Shown piece after piece: positions 1 to 8,753 of a stretch of 35,716 bases of DNA (its first letter is position 1; every line of letters begins with the position of its first letter). The notes beneath the pieces were generated by a model that did no database searches, was not told the origin of the DNA, and worked only from the letters and a program-made list of their open reading frames with translations. The stretch comes from Syncephalis plumigaleata. Lineage: Eukaryota; Zoopagomycota; Zoopagomycetes; Zoopagales; Piptocephalidaceae. A program made the position numbers and the translations under genes. The stretch is taken from NCBI GenBank assembly GCA_025201365.1, contig JAIXMF010000123.1, positions 1 through 35,716 of the forward strand, written 5' to 3'.

Positions 1-1
1 C

Positions 2-682
2 TATGATGTATTAGGAAGTGAAGCAGGTGGTCACAGTGCTAAACACAGCGCGTCTACCCTATGCCTATTGCCAGAAGTTATTGATGCCATAGATAATCTT
101 GCTATCCCTGTTTTAGCAGCAGGTGGTATCGCTGATGGACGTGGTCTCGCGGCAGTATTGGTGATGGGTGCCGCAGCAGCCGTGATAGGTTCCAGGTGAG
201 TGAAACAGTATTATTACAGCATGTGCTCATCAACATCCATACTATGATAGATTTGTAATTAGCAAGGAATGTCCAACTAGTGATGCTGTCAAACAAGCAA
301 TCATCAATACTAAAGATGGCGGGTAAGCATGAGGGAACACTAAGTGTTATTCGGCAACATTGATTTATGATATCATGCTGTGTCTCATTGATGAAACAGG
401 ATAACTACCACAAAGCTGGATGTCTTTGACAAACTACGTGGATTCGGATGGCCGGAAGAATACGCCATTCGTACGATGCGCAATAGGATTACAGATGCCT
501 ACGAGCAAGACAACACCATGCCAACTACCGAGGAGTTCAGCGATGCAATTCGTCGAGGTGATACAACAGTGGCAATGGTTACCACTAGTCAAGCAGTAGG
601 CCTGCTCAATCAATTACAATCAGCGGCAGAGATTGTCGAGCAGATTCATGCTCAAGCACAGAAACTGCTTTCACGACACTAG
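2..682 (+). CDS. Nitronate monooxygenase-like flavoprotein, 3' part
   Basis: This is the C-terminal 182 residues of a 2-nitropropane dioxygenase/nitronate monooxygenase family protein, an FMN-dependent TIM-barrel enzyme that oxidises alkyl nitronates. The 5' part lies left of the window. The exons are 2-195, 251-322 and 400-682, with GT-AG introns and matching phases. The first exon encodes GSEAGGHSA, the family's conserved segment with the catalytic-type His, followed by PVLAAGGIADGRG and a Gly/Ala stretch ending VIGSR, which is the FMN phosphate-binding part of the barrel. The last exon (TTTKLDVFDKLRGFGWPEEY and onward) is the usual C-terminal extension, and it ends in TAG at 680-682. The family match is firm. 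The exact substrate is not shown, because many fungal members are uncharacterised. Confidence 0.88.
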
Positions 683-1213
683 AAAAGGCCTATGAGAGAG
701 TTGATTGCTACAGAAAAATTACTTGATCCATAGTTGCATTAAACCTCTAACCATATTTATCCAGTTCAAGATATTGACCATATCATCATGTTGCTGCTTG
801 CTATTGATCATTGATCATTGATCATTATGAGCTTGTATACATAACGTGTACCATTGAGTGTGATCAGTAGACATCTATTATTATTATTATTAGCTTATTT
901 ACTATCCTTAATCCTAATACTCGTAATTGGCCTAATGTTTCGAATTCACGGGCGAAACCAGGAATTGTAACCTATCCACATGAGATAATTTCCAAATAAG
1001 TAGTTAGGAAACAATTATGGCTACACATGGTTATGTTTCGAATTTACTCAAATATACTAGAATTAATTAGTGTCTACATACTGAATACTATTGCATGGAT
1101 AACTATAAAAGAACGCTTGATCTTTTGGTTTGTATTCGAACAATATCAACATTCCGCTTACAACTTCTCTTAAACTTCATACAATATCATACTCGCGAAC
1201 TACCATCAGCATT
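683..1213. other. Intergenic stretch between two + strand genes
   Basis: It contains AT-rich sequence, three tandem copies of ATTGATC at about 803-824, a TTATTATTATTATTA run near 878-892, and a TATA-like box at 1104-1110. No coding signal is seen apart from the leader of the next gene. Confidence 0.6.
1104..1110 (+). promoter_or_regulatory. TATA-like box upstream of the kinase-like gene
   Basis: TATAAAA lies about 105 bases before the ATG at 1214. The position is plausible for a core promoter with a leader of about 70-80 nt. It was assigned by sequence only. Confidence 0.45.
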
Positions 1214-2489
1214 ATGCGAAAACACAACGCTTTTATTTTAACAGCTATCTGCATGTTATTAACGACGCTTTGCGCCACAGAAACACACGCTGTCGGTGCT
1301 GATGACCCTAATGGTAATTTCTATCGAATATTATAGCAGTATCTTGTACACTAATCTATAATTACACGTACAACAGTTAAGCAAGCAAAAGTGACGCTCC
1401 CTAAAGTCATTAGTTACAAAGGAAAAGATGGAGTGGCAAGACAACTGACTGATATCAATGTATTCAGTAGCCCGATTGACGAAGACACTGGGAAAAACGA
1501 ATTGACCATGTCGTACGCACTGCTAGGAGGCACACCTGTTGTGTTAAAGTGCGGAACTCAAAAAGTGTTTGCAAGAGAAATGGACGCAGTTCAGGTAATG
1601 CATATATAAATTCTACATCAAGCAATTGCTAACAAGATATTAGATGCTGGACATGGCCAATGCTGCTCCCGGTCCAGCGATTGGTAAAGCTAATATTGCT
1701 TTACCGCTGGATTACTTTAAAATGCCTGGCACTACATTGAGCGTCTTCAAACAGCAGCCGGACTGCGTTGTATATGAGCTCATTCCAGGCAAGAACCTGA
1801 AAGATTATGCAACACAAACAAATTTGGTAACAATAGCGAAAATACTACCTGGTGTCATTAAAGACGTGCTTCAAGGCAAGTATCTCCGTATTGTTTCTAC
1901 ATCTATAGCACGTATTGACCAAATAATCAGGCGCACATTACATGTATCAAGCCAATATTGCGCATAATGATCTTAGAACTCCGAGTAAGTCATGAAAACT
2001 ATTCCATTTTAGCAAGAACTAATTCATTGATATTACTATTCAGATGTTATGATATATTCGGACACACGTACAAATAGAGTAGCAGCAAAGATTATCGACT
2101 ATGATCGTGTCGTGTTACTCGTTCCAACTGTGCAAGATGTTAAGAAGACCAATAGATTCACAAACCTCGATAATATTTTAGTGGATAAGAGAGAGGAATG
2201 CTGGCGTACCAATAGTCAAGTTGGCAACGTAATTCGTGACCTCATTTTCAAGGGAGCGGATCCCAAGGAAAATGAAATCGACGTATTTCTGGATCGAATC
2301 CTAGCTGATACGACAAGGAATCCTTATCCAAAGGAATCACCAACGATTAAGAAGATACTCAAGGATATGTTGATGATCCGTAATGAATTAATGCAAGGAT
2401 ACGTAGGAGTGGCACCGAAGGGCAGGCAAAATTTCTGTAAAGTACCACTAATGATCCTTAACAAATACGCAGCTATTTTAAATAAATAA
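1214..2489 (+). CDS. Secreted or ER-lumenal protein-kinase-like protein
   Basis: Five exons (1214-1313, 1377-1594, 1644-1875, 1931-1984, 2044-2489) join into 349 residues. The intron at 1876-1930 uses a GC-AG donor (GCAAGT); the others are GT-AG. I chose the ATG at 1214 because it starts a clear signal peptide: MRKHN, then a hydrophobic core FILTAICMLLTTLC, then a likely cut after ATETHA (residue 26). The rest has the order of a protein-kinase/aminoglycoside-phosphotransferase fold: a VVLK lysine (K91), a following Glu-containing helix, a hinge-like VVYELIPGKNLKDY, a catalytic loop HNDLRTPN (D197, N202) and DYD in place of DFG (D220). The catalytic residues are therefore present, so it may be active. 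A glycine-rich loop is not obvious. No named family was recognised. An export signal on a kinase fold is unusual and suggests an ER/Golgi or secreted role, which is inferred. Confidence 0.78.
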
Positions 2490-2655
2490 CCATTGTTATT
2501 CATGCTATAATCTTCTTGTAGATTGAGTATAAGTCATGACTACAATGTATATATAGCTTTACTATTCTGCTGCTTCTTATGCAAATACATTTTATTAGAT
2601 ACTGCTTTATTTCGTTTAGCATACGTTTATATGATGCAATAACTAGGGAACTCGC

Positions 2656-3061
2656 TTATTTGCCCTTCTTCTTATTCGAGTCTTTCTTGCTTTTATCCAT
2701 TGCTTTACGCATAATCGTCAGCTTGCCAACTGCTCCTGCACGTGTAGCCATTTGTGTCTCAATATTTCTATTGATGTTGGCCGACAATTTCTATATTCCT
2801 ACTATTAGTCGATTGATTCGTATATTCATTTGCCAACTATATCGTTACCTTTTTAAGTATCTTTTGCTTAATTAAAGTCGAGTTTTTTGGTGCAATAACT
2901 CGAGCTATTCAGCATTACGCTAGTCATTAGTCGAGATTCATTCGAATACTACCGCACATCAACTTTAGTTACTTACCACCCTTCTTGGTGCTTCCTGGCT
3001 TTTTACTCTGCGATTGCTTCGCCTTACTAGCATTCGTCTTCTTGATAAGTCCTTGTACCAT
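2656..3061 (-). CDS. UPF0390 / L10K-like small basic protein
   Basis: Three exons on the minus strand (3061-2977, 2904-2849, 2790-2656) join in phase into a 91-residue Lys-rich protein. It starts MVQGLIKKTN, continues SKKPGSTKKGARVIAPK across the first junction, then KLSANINRNIETQMATRAG, and ends in a KKDSNKKKGK tail. This is the pattern of the UPF0390 family (relatives of human C19orf53/Leydig cell tumour 10 kDa protein), which consists of small basic, probably nuclear or nucleolar proteins. That family assignment is from memory of its motifs, and the function is not established. Both introns are short GT-AG introns (72 and 58 nt). An open frame on the opposite strand (2579-2875) looks like a membrane protein but is only its shadow. 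It faces the kinase-like gene tail to tail; the TIR element begins about 145 bases upstream of its ATG. Confidence 0.82.
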
Positions 3062-3207
3062 AGTAATAAATACGTATGAGTGTATATATGAGTGCCTAAT
3101 CGCAATAGCAAGAACAAAAAAGTGTAAAAAGAAAAATAAATGGATTAGATTGTTATCCAATCATCATTTTCTTCATGAATAACATTATGCTAAGTAAATC
3201 ACCACTA

Positions 3208-3236
3208 CAGGCTTTTTCCATCCAATTTGCGCAGTT
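3208..3236 (+). repeat. Left terminal inverted repeat, copy 1
   Basis: It begins CAGGC next to TA and shares TTTTTCCATCCAATTTGCGC with the inverted right end at 5163-5191. The first mismatches are at the fourth and fifth bases after the flanking TA. Confidence 0.72.
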
Positions 3237-3337
3237 AGCCATTTGTCTTTACGAATAAATAATAGTTATGCTAACACTTACAATTACCCTGTATTTTGGG
3301 GTGTAGATAGCGATAACTATCACGGATGAATTGTTAT

Positions 3338-3626
3338 TCATTGTTTGGTTCCCTCTTGATCTTGCTCATCATTTATTAAACGTTTAGAAGCAACGACACT
3401 TGGATGAAGGTGTGTTGGAACATCAGTTCCACTACGAAGGCAGTTGGTGATTTGAATGAAATCCAGACGAGCAACCATAACCCCGATTCCACAAACGATA
3501 CTCGTATCCTTTAACTTGCATGTCCTCTTAATCATTGTTTCGATGTGTGCATCTAATAGAATAATGGATTAGTATACTGTAATAAATATCAAAGTGTAAT
3601 GAAGTATACTTACCGTAAGGGATCAT
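3338..3626 (-). CDS. 75-aa protein of unknown function inside the TIR element
   Basis: Two exons (3626-3614 and 3552-3338) are joined across a 61-nt GT-AG intron (GTAAGT donor, TATTAG acceptor). The first exon holds only MIPY plus one base; the spliced protein continues DAHIETMIKRTCKLKD and includes CLRSGTDVPTHLHPSVVASK near residues 42-61. I do not recognise the family. It is supported as a real gene because a diverged copy at 13750-13957 keeps LRxGxxVPTxLHxSVxxSK, with many differences at third codon positions, and because a TATAAAAA motif (3778-3785, minus) lies about 150 bases upstream. It is read toward the left TIR. It has no obvious membrane segment or zinc site. An extra upstream exon cannot be ruled out. 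Confidence 0.6.
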
Positions 3627-3777
3627 GACAAGTAGTAGGACACTTTCTCATTGATAGTGTGGGAGCTATGGTTGCTCGATTTGCTCAAGCACAATGTGTA
3701 GGCGATATACAATAAGGTAGTGTGAGTAGAGTGTAATAGGGACGATTGAACTGGAAGATGAAGATAATAGATGCGTC

Positions 3778-3785
3778 TTTTTATA
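3778..3785 (-). promoter_or_regulatory. TATA-like box for the 75-aa gene
   Basis: TATAAAAA on the minus strand, about 150 bases before the ATG at 3626. Assigned by sequence and position only. Confidence 0.4.
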
Positions 3786-4017
3786 ATTGTGGCATGTTAG
3801 TAGCGCTAACTGCAGGGATCTATTGTGCAAGAGTGAAGACGCTCATTCAGATACATACAGGAAGGATGAATCTATTGTGACAAGCAGTGTCATTGACAAC
3901 ACAATGCAGTAAGATTCGTGTCATCTAATGTCATTGTAGCAAAGTTACAATGGTGCAATGCCGCTTAGAACACAACAATCAATAAGAGCAAATAAATACT
4001 AATACTAATTGACATGT

Positions 4018-4385
4018 TTGTTATTCGTGCCTACTGCATTTCCCTTCCCTTTCCTTTACTTCTTTACCAATGCTGCCTTCTTAGTGCCAATTACATTCCA
4101 CTTGTCATTTAAACAATACACATATTCTTAGCCTTGACTACGTTCCACTTGACGTTGACTTCTTTCACATACTGTCTTATTCGTGCCAACCTCGTTTCCC
4201 TGTCATTTTCCTTACCAATAAATAGTAAGTGCCTTCTTTGTGTCAACTACATTCCACTTGTCAGTAAACAACACACGTCTACTTCCTCTTAACTATATGC
4301 TAGTTATTCCTCTTTCTTCTATTTACTTGTTTACTTTCTCAGTAATACGCGTCTTCTTCGTGTCATTCGTATTCCACTTACTTCC
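4018..4385. repeat. Degenerate C/T-rich tandem repeats within TIR element copy 1
   Basis: Units built on CTTCTTxGTGyCAAyTACATTCC-ACTTGTCA recur at about 4074-4110, 4231-4265 and 4350-4380, with partial units near 4020-4045, 4134-4160 and 4176-4200. Several are followed by AACAAyACAC. The strand is strongly pyrimidine-rich until about 4830, which creates long hydrophobic but non-genic open frames. Nothing coding is seen from 3790 to 5160. Confidence 0.55.
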
Positions 4386-5162
4386 TCTTTCACTTTAACA
4401 TACACATTCCCAATAGCAGCTATTCTGCCATACTATCTCTATGCCGTTTATTTATCTCTTTGTTTTCCTCTTGCTCTAAACTATCTACATGCTCACTTGT
4501 CGTTATTATTACTATACCTATAAGCATTGTTTATTGTTCGTTCTAGTCCTTTGTTTTCTATCACTGTCCTGCTTATTTATCGATGTTTAAGCGTTTACTG
4601 TTCTCGTTGTAATATGTACCTTTTACTTTTACCACTCTTTTCCGTCATCTGTTTGTATGCCACCATTACGTCATGCTTTTATTTGTATTTTATTTGTTTA
4701 CTGCCATCTCCATACTCTATTCACATACAAGCATACATTGCTTCTTCAAATAAACTGGCATACGTGTTCATGCACCCTTCCTTGTTCATTCCTTGCTCGT
4801 TCGTGACAAGTCAGTCATTCTACTAACTACTACTTGTTTATTATATTGTTTATCGTGTATTCTATTTGTTCACTCGTTGCTCTCTATGCACTCAATTGTA
4901 AGTACTATCATCATAACTTATCTATCATACTAGTTTATTGTTACTTGTAAGTACATGACATGGCAATATCCAACTATACTAGTACACTTGTATCGTTTAC
5001 CTTATAGAATTGATGATGATAGTTATCGCTATCAATAAAGGATCCATTACTAATACTGAATTGTTATTATTATCATGCTGTGTCAATTGGCATTTCTATG
5101 GTGATAATGGTGTTAACAATTGTGTTAATCTATTTGTTAATAAACTGCAAAAGTGAAAGGAT

Positions 5163-5191
5163 AAATGCGCAAATTGGATGGAAAAACACTG
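5163..5191 (-). repeat. Right terminal inverted repeat, copy 1
   Basis: This is the inverted counterpart of 3208-3236, ending CACTG next to TA (5192-5193). The adjoining subterminal sequence (5113-5147, TTAACAATTGTGTTAATC and TTTGTTAATAAAC) is also found at the right end of copy 2. Confidence 0.72.
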
Positions 5192-5343
5192 TAGTTGATA
5201 ACATTAAAAACACGCGACATGATCAAGGCGATACACGCCCACATTATCCTAACCACTTTAACTATTTCTAGTCTTCCTTTCTACATTACAATCAGTTCTG
5301 AATTCCTATTTACCTGTAAACCTGGTGTTTTCCCTATTAAACA

Positions 5344-6499
5344 ATGCAACAGACAAGGGAAGGTGATAGTGCACACAAAGTAAGCCAGTCATCAAGTGAA
5401 AGTACCGTGATGCCGAGTTCTACTAGTTCGCAAGTAACCCTTAGCAGTACGTCTGCCTCTGTACAGCAACGACCAATTCAAACAACGGTAGATCCAGCTC
5501 ATCCTCATCACGCTCATTTGACTCAACATCCAACAACTGCAACGACTAAACCTGTGGAATTCACCTCAAATATATCGTTAAATACCGACAACAATGCTGC
5601 AGACCAATGGCCTGTGCTCAGTGATGGATTTCTAGATGGAGAACATTCCCCGCAGAATGTAGCATTTTATAGCTTTTGTTTAGGTGCCTTGTTTATGATG
5701 TTTATAGGATTTATCGTTTGTTCCATACTTCCTAGACAGCTCAGTGTTTATTTGGCCACACTAATGCTCTTTCACTTTATGGAATATTTCGCCACCGCAC
5801 TATGGAATACATCCAAGGTTAATCTCGATTGTAAGTCGCTTCTATACTGACATATCACTAGGAGATATCTGCTTATCAATGGCTAATGATATATACGTGT
5901 ATAGCATTCCTCATTGATCATAGTACGGCGTATCATGTTGCCAATGGTGCAGGAATACTAGAATTTGTCATAGAATGGCTGTTGACACCGGAATGGAAAC
6001 ATATCGGTTGGTGGACGATAGCAGGTAGGTATACAGCAGCATAGCAGATACTAATATAGCTAGTTAACACGACGATCAATAGGATTTCTACTAGTAGTTA
6101 TCGGACAAGTGGCACGTACACTCGCCATGGCTACAGCGGGTAGATCGTTTAATCATCAGGTTCAGTCTCGACGTCGATTAGATCATCAACTTATTACCTG
6201 GGGTATTTATAGGTACAGTTATAAATGATATACCAATCTATATAGCAGTAATACTAAACTACGCGACATACAGTTGGATGCGTCATCCATCATATTTCGG
6301 TTTCTACTTTTGGGCTTTAGGCACTCAGTTGATGCTGGCTAATCCATTTTCATTTGTAGCATTTCTATTCGTACTACATCGATTCTTCGCTGATCGAATT
6401 GCCTTTGAGGAGCGAGCATTACTACGATTCTTTGGACAAGACTATTACGAGTATAAGCAACGAGTTGGCACAATGATACCATTTATTTATGGTTGCTAA
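5344..6499 (+). CDS. Protein-S-isoprenylcysteine O-methyltransferase (STE14/ICMT)
   Basis: Four exons (5344-5830, 5905-6024, 6083-6212, 6274-6499) join in phase into 320 residues. The enzyme methylates the C-terminal prenylated cysteine of CaaX proteins such as Ras and Rho at the ER membrane. The first roughly 100 residues are a Ser/Thr/His-rich, probably disordered cytosolic extension. Hydrophobic segments follow (FCLGALFMMFIGFIVCSIL; LATLMLFHFMEYFATAL; WWTIAGFLLVVIGQVAR). The C-terminal half carries the family signature GIYSWMRHPSYFGFYFWALG, a hydrophobic hairpin, and DRIAFEERALLRFFGQDYYEYKQRV ending at PFIYGC. RHPxYxG and the EE pair are the S-adenosylmethionine and substrate site residues of the family. 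The start is the first ATG in frame, about 150 bases after TIR element copy 1. The long N-terminal tail is longer than in yeast Ste14. Confidence 0.92.
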
Positions 6500-6752
6500 T
6501 GAGGTTGATTTTATTAATGCTTACCTAACAGTATATATCTATATAGATTATTATTTACTTTCTATTCCCTTTCTCTCTAATGAATATTAGCTGATATTTT
6601 ATTATAATAAATTGATTACTTTTTACTATTTGATTGATCGATCATTAGGCAATGAATGTATACAAATGTCGAAATACTCGTTTATTATTAATAGTCATAT
6701 CCTTTTTGTTATATCATTTCAGTCATTACAATCAAAGTTGATCGGGTACGCA

Positions 6753-7952
6753 TTATACTTGTTGATGTTTTTGTTGGAATGCCTTCATAAAACTAGCCAA
6801 TGCTTCCACCGCCTCGAATGGAAGTGAATTGTAAAGGGAGGCACGTATACCACCCACCGAACGATGTCCCTTGAGTTGTACCATATGAGCAGCATCGGCT
6901 TCCTTTAGGAAAGCCGTTTCAAGCTCGTCATTTGCCAGTCGGAATGTGATATTCATACGTGATCGATCGGCATCCACGGTACCTTGATAGAATCCTTGAG
7001 AGGCATCGATCAACTCGTAGATAATACGTGATTTCTTGATGGCCTGCTCCTCCATCTTGTCAACACCACCTTGCTCTAGTATATAGTCCGTGGTCAATGC
7101 CGTGATATACGTCGAGAACATGGGCGGTGTATTGTAGAGCGAGCCATGCTTAGCGGCGAGTGCCCAGTCAAGCATAAGTGGAATGGTGTGAGGAGCAGGG
7201 AATCCCGTATTACTGGCGGGGATGGGTGCACGTACAAGTAGATCATCACGAATGATGATTACAGTCAGACCGGAGGCACCAATGTTCTTTTGCGCACCGG
7301 CATAAATGACACCGTAACGAGAGACATCGACTGCACGCGACATAATGTTGGAACTCATATCGCACACTATTGGCACACTAGATGGTAGATCAGTTGGTGG
7401 CTCGTCCACTTCAATGCCGTGTACCGTCTCATTGGCACAATAGTAGAAGTAGGCGGCATTCGGACCGCTTAGTTGCCAGGTGTCGCGTGGAGGTACACGA
7501 CGATACTTGCCGTCACTCGATGATTGACGACCATCGGCTACGATATTTACTCGCATGCCCAGATCACTCGCTTCTTTGGCGGCTTTCTCTGACCACGAGC
7601 CGGTGATTAGATAGTCGGCCACTGGTGTTACGCCTTCACTATTGCTATTAGGATGACGAGCATGATAGGCTGCCATTAAATTGTAGACTATCGCGGAAAA
7701 CTGAAGTGAACCACCACCTTGCATAAAGAGCACCTTGTAATTATCGGGTACATTCATTAAACGACGTACATTAGACTCTAGTCGATCCTGCAACTCTTGG
7801 AACACCTTGGTACGATGAGATATCTCTAGGATAGACATGCCAGTACCGGCATAGTTGAGCATTTCCGCTTGAGCTCGTTCTAACACAGAGCGTGGCAATA
7901 CTGACGGACCAGCTCCGAAATTCCATACATGTGGTGCATTTGACTGAGCCAT
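6753..7952 (-). CDS. SER1: Phosphoserine aminotransferase
   Basis: A single uninterrupted exon of 399 residues. The PLP enzyme converts 3-phosphohydroxypyruvate and glutamate to phosphoserine and 2-oxoglutarate, the second step of serine synthesis in the cytosol. The N-terminal NFGAGPSVLP, GMSILEISHRTK, LFMQGGGSLQFSA, TGSWSEKAAKEA, CDMSSNIMSR and AGAQKNIGASG are the family's motifs; the PLP-binding lysine is K222 in AQKN. HRSVGGIRASLYNSLPFE near the C-terminus is the family's closing motif. Length equals that of yeast and human enzymes. It is one of few intron-free genes in the window. It is transcribed away from muskelin and tail to tail with the STE14-like gene. Confidence 0.97.
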   Translation of the reverse strand: MAQSNAPHVWNFGAGPSVLPRSVLERAQAEMLNYAGTGMSILEISHRTKVFQELQDRLESNVRRLMNVPDNYKVLFMQGGGSLQFSAIVYNLMAAYHARHPNSNSEGVTPVADYLITGSWSEKAAKEASDLGMRVNIVADGRQSSSDGKYRRVPPRDTWQLSGPNAAYFYYCANETVHGIEVDEPPTDLPSSVPIVCDMSSNIMSRAVDVSRYGVIYAGAQKNIGASGLTVIIIRDDLLVRAPIPASNTGFPAPHTIPLMLDWALAAKHGSLYNTPPMFSTYITALTTDYILEQGGVDKMEEQAIKKSRIIYELIDASQGFYQGTVDADRSRMNITFRLANDELETAFLKEADAAHMVQLKGHRSVGGIRASLYNSLPFEAVEALASFMKAFQQKHQQV

Positions 7953-8753
7953 AATAATAAGTAGTTTGTAGCAGGAGATAAACTGGTCAATATACTATTA
8001 GAATTGAACAACTATTGATATAGAAAGAAAGTAAGCAAGAAACAATGAAGAAAAGAAAACAAGAAGACGAGACGAGACGAGACAAGACGAGAAAGTGTTT
8101 CTCACTAGACTGACTGACTGAAGCACAGTCATCTTGCCATTGATGAACGACGACTACGACGACGACAACTAGCAATCTCGGATAAGATGTTGACGATAAT
8201 CAATCAATGAGCGAGATGACGAATCATCATCACCATTTGATGATTTATTAACTAAATTTGACTCAAATCATATTGACTCGTTCCTTATCATCCTTTCATC
8301 AATTATTGACTAATTGATACACACGTGTTTACCACCTGAACGACCATCATCATCATAATATTCAGTAATAATATTGATCTCAATAATCATCCTACACTCA
8401 TTCGGATGATGACGACAACAATAGGGTGAGTCTGTAATAAACTGATTAGATATCACATTTGCCACCCTGTGAACGCGTATTGTTCCTCTAACTTGTTCTC
8501 TATTCACCTTGTAACCAATTACTTACTTATTTGCTACTGCTACTGTTACTGTTACTGTACACCTTGTGTAGGCTATCCGTTTATTGATTCTGTTCCCATT
8601 CCTATTGCTACATAGAACATACAACGTGAAACGTTTATTATCCATATTGTACTTGTTAGTTAAAGCGTTACTATTCATTCTAGCGAGTATAAATGTCTAG
8701 CTAGGTGAGACAATCTACGAATAGCTTGTATCACTTGTTAGGAAATAGCCAAC
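7953..8753. other. Divergent promoter region between SER1 (-) and muskelin (+)
   Basis: About 800 bases without a gene. It holds a GACGA-type pentamer run at about 8066-8090, several CATCAT/GATGAT runs, a (CTACTG/TTACTG) hexamer run at about 8534-8557 and a TATA-like box at 8688-8694. The open frames here are low-complexity and unsupported. Confidence 0.6.
8688..8694 (+). promoter_or_regulatory. TATA-like box upstream of muskelin
   Basis: TATAAAT, about 60 bases before the ATG at 8754. Assigned by position and sequence only. Confidence 0.45.

Larger units (their letters stand above)
3206..5193. mobile_element. TIR element, copy 1 (TA-flanked, Tc1/mariner-like ends)
   Basis: The left end (from 3208) reads CAGGCTTTTTCCATCCAATT and the right end (to 5191), read on the minus strand, reads CAGTGTTTTTCCATCCAATT. 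The two match over about 28 bp, running on into TTGCGCA, and each is flanked by TA (3206-3207 and 5192-5193). Ends beginning CAG next to a TA duplication are typical of the Tc1/mariner superfamily. The element is about 1.98 kb. I see no transposase; the interior has a 75-aa two-exon gene (3338-3626) and a C/T-rich degenerate repeat tract. Copy 2 at 13657-16300 shares both ends. It lies between the divergent UPF0390 and STE14-like genes, about 145-150 bases from each start codon. It is probably non-autonomous. Confidence 0.68.

Noticed and set aside
803-826. Three tandem ATTGATC units considered as the start of a CRISPR-like or satellite array
   Set aside because: Only three 7-bp units with no spacers; a simple slippage repeat. 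No CRISPR array, tRNA or rRNA gene was seen anywhere in the window.
2579-2875. 98-aa hydrophobic open frame on the + strand
   Set aside because: It is antisense to exons 2 and 3 of the UPF0390-like gene, whose spliced product matches a known family.
4527-4826. 99-aa membrane-like open frame inside TIR element copy 1
   Set aside because: It arises from strongly C/T-rich DNA; it has no conserved motif and no counterpart in copy 2.
5080-5383. Two short + strand frames before the STE14-like gene
   Set aside because: They cross the right TIR of the element and have no family resemblance; the repeat explains the sequence.
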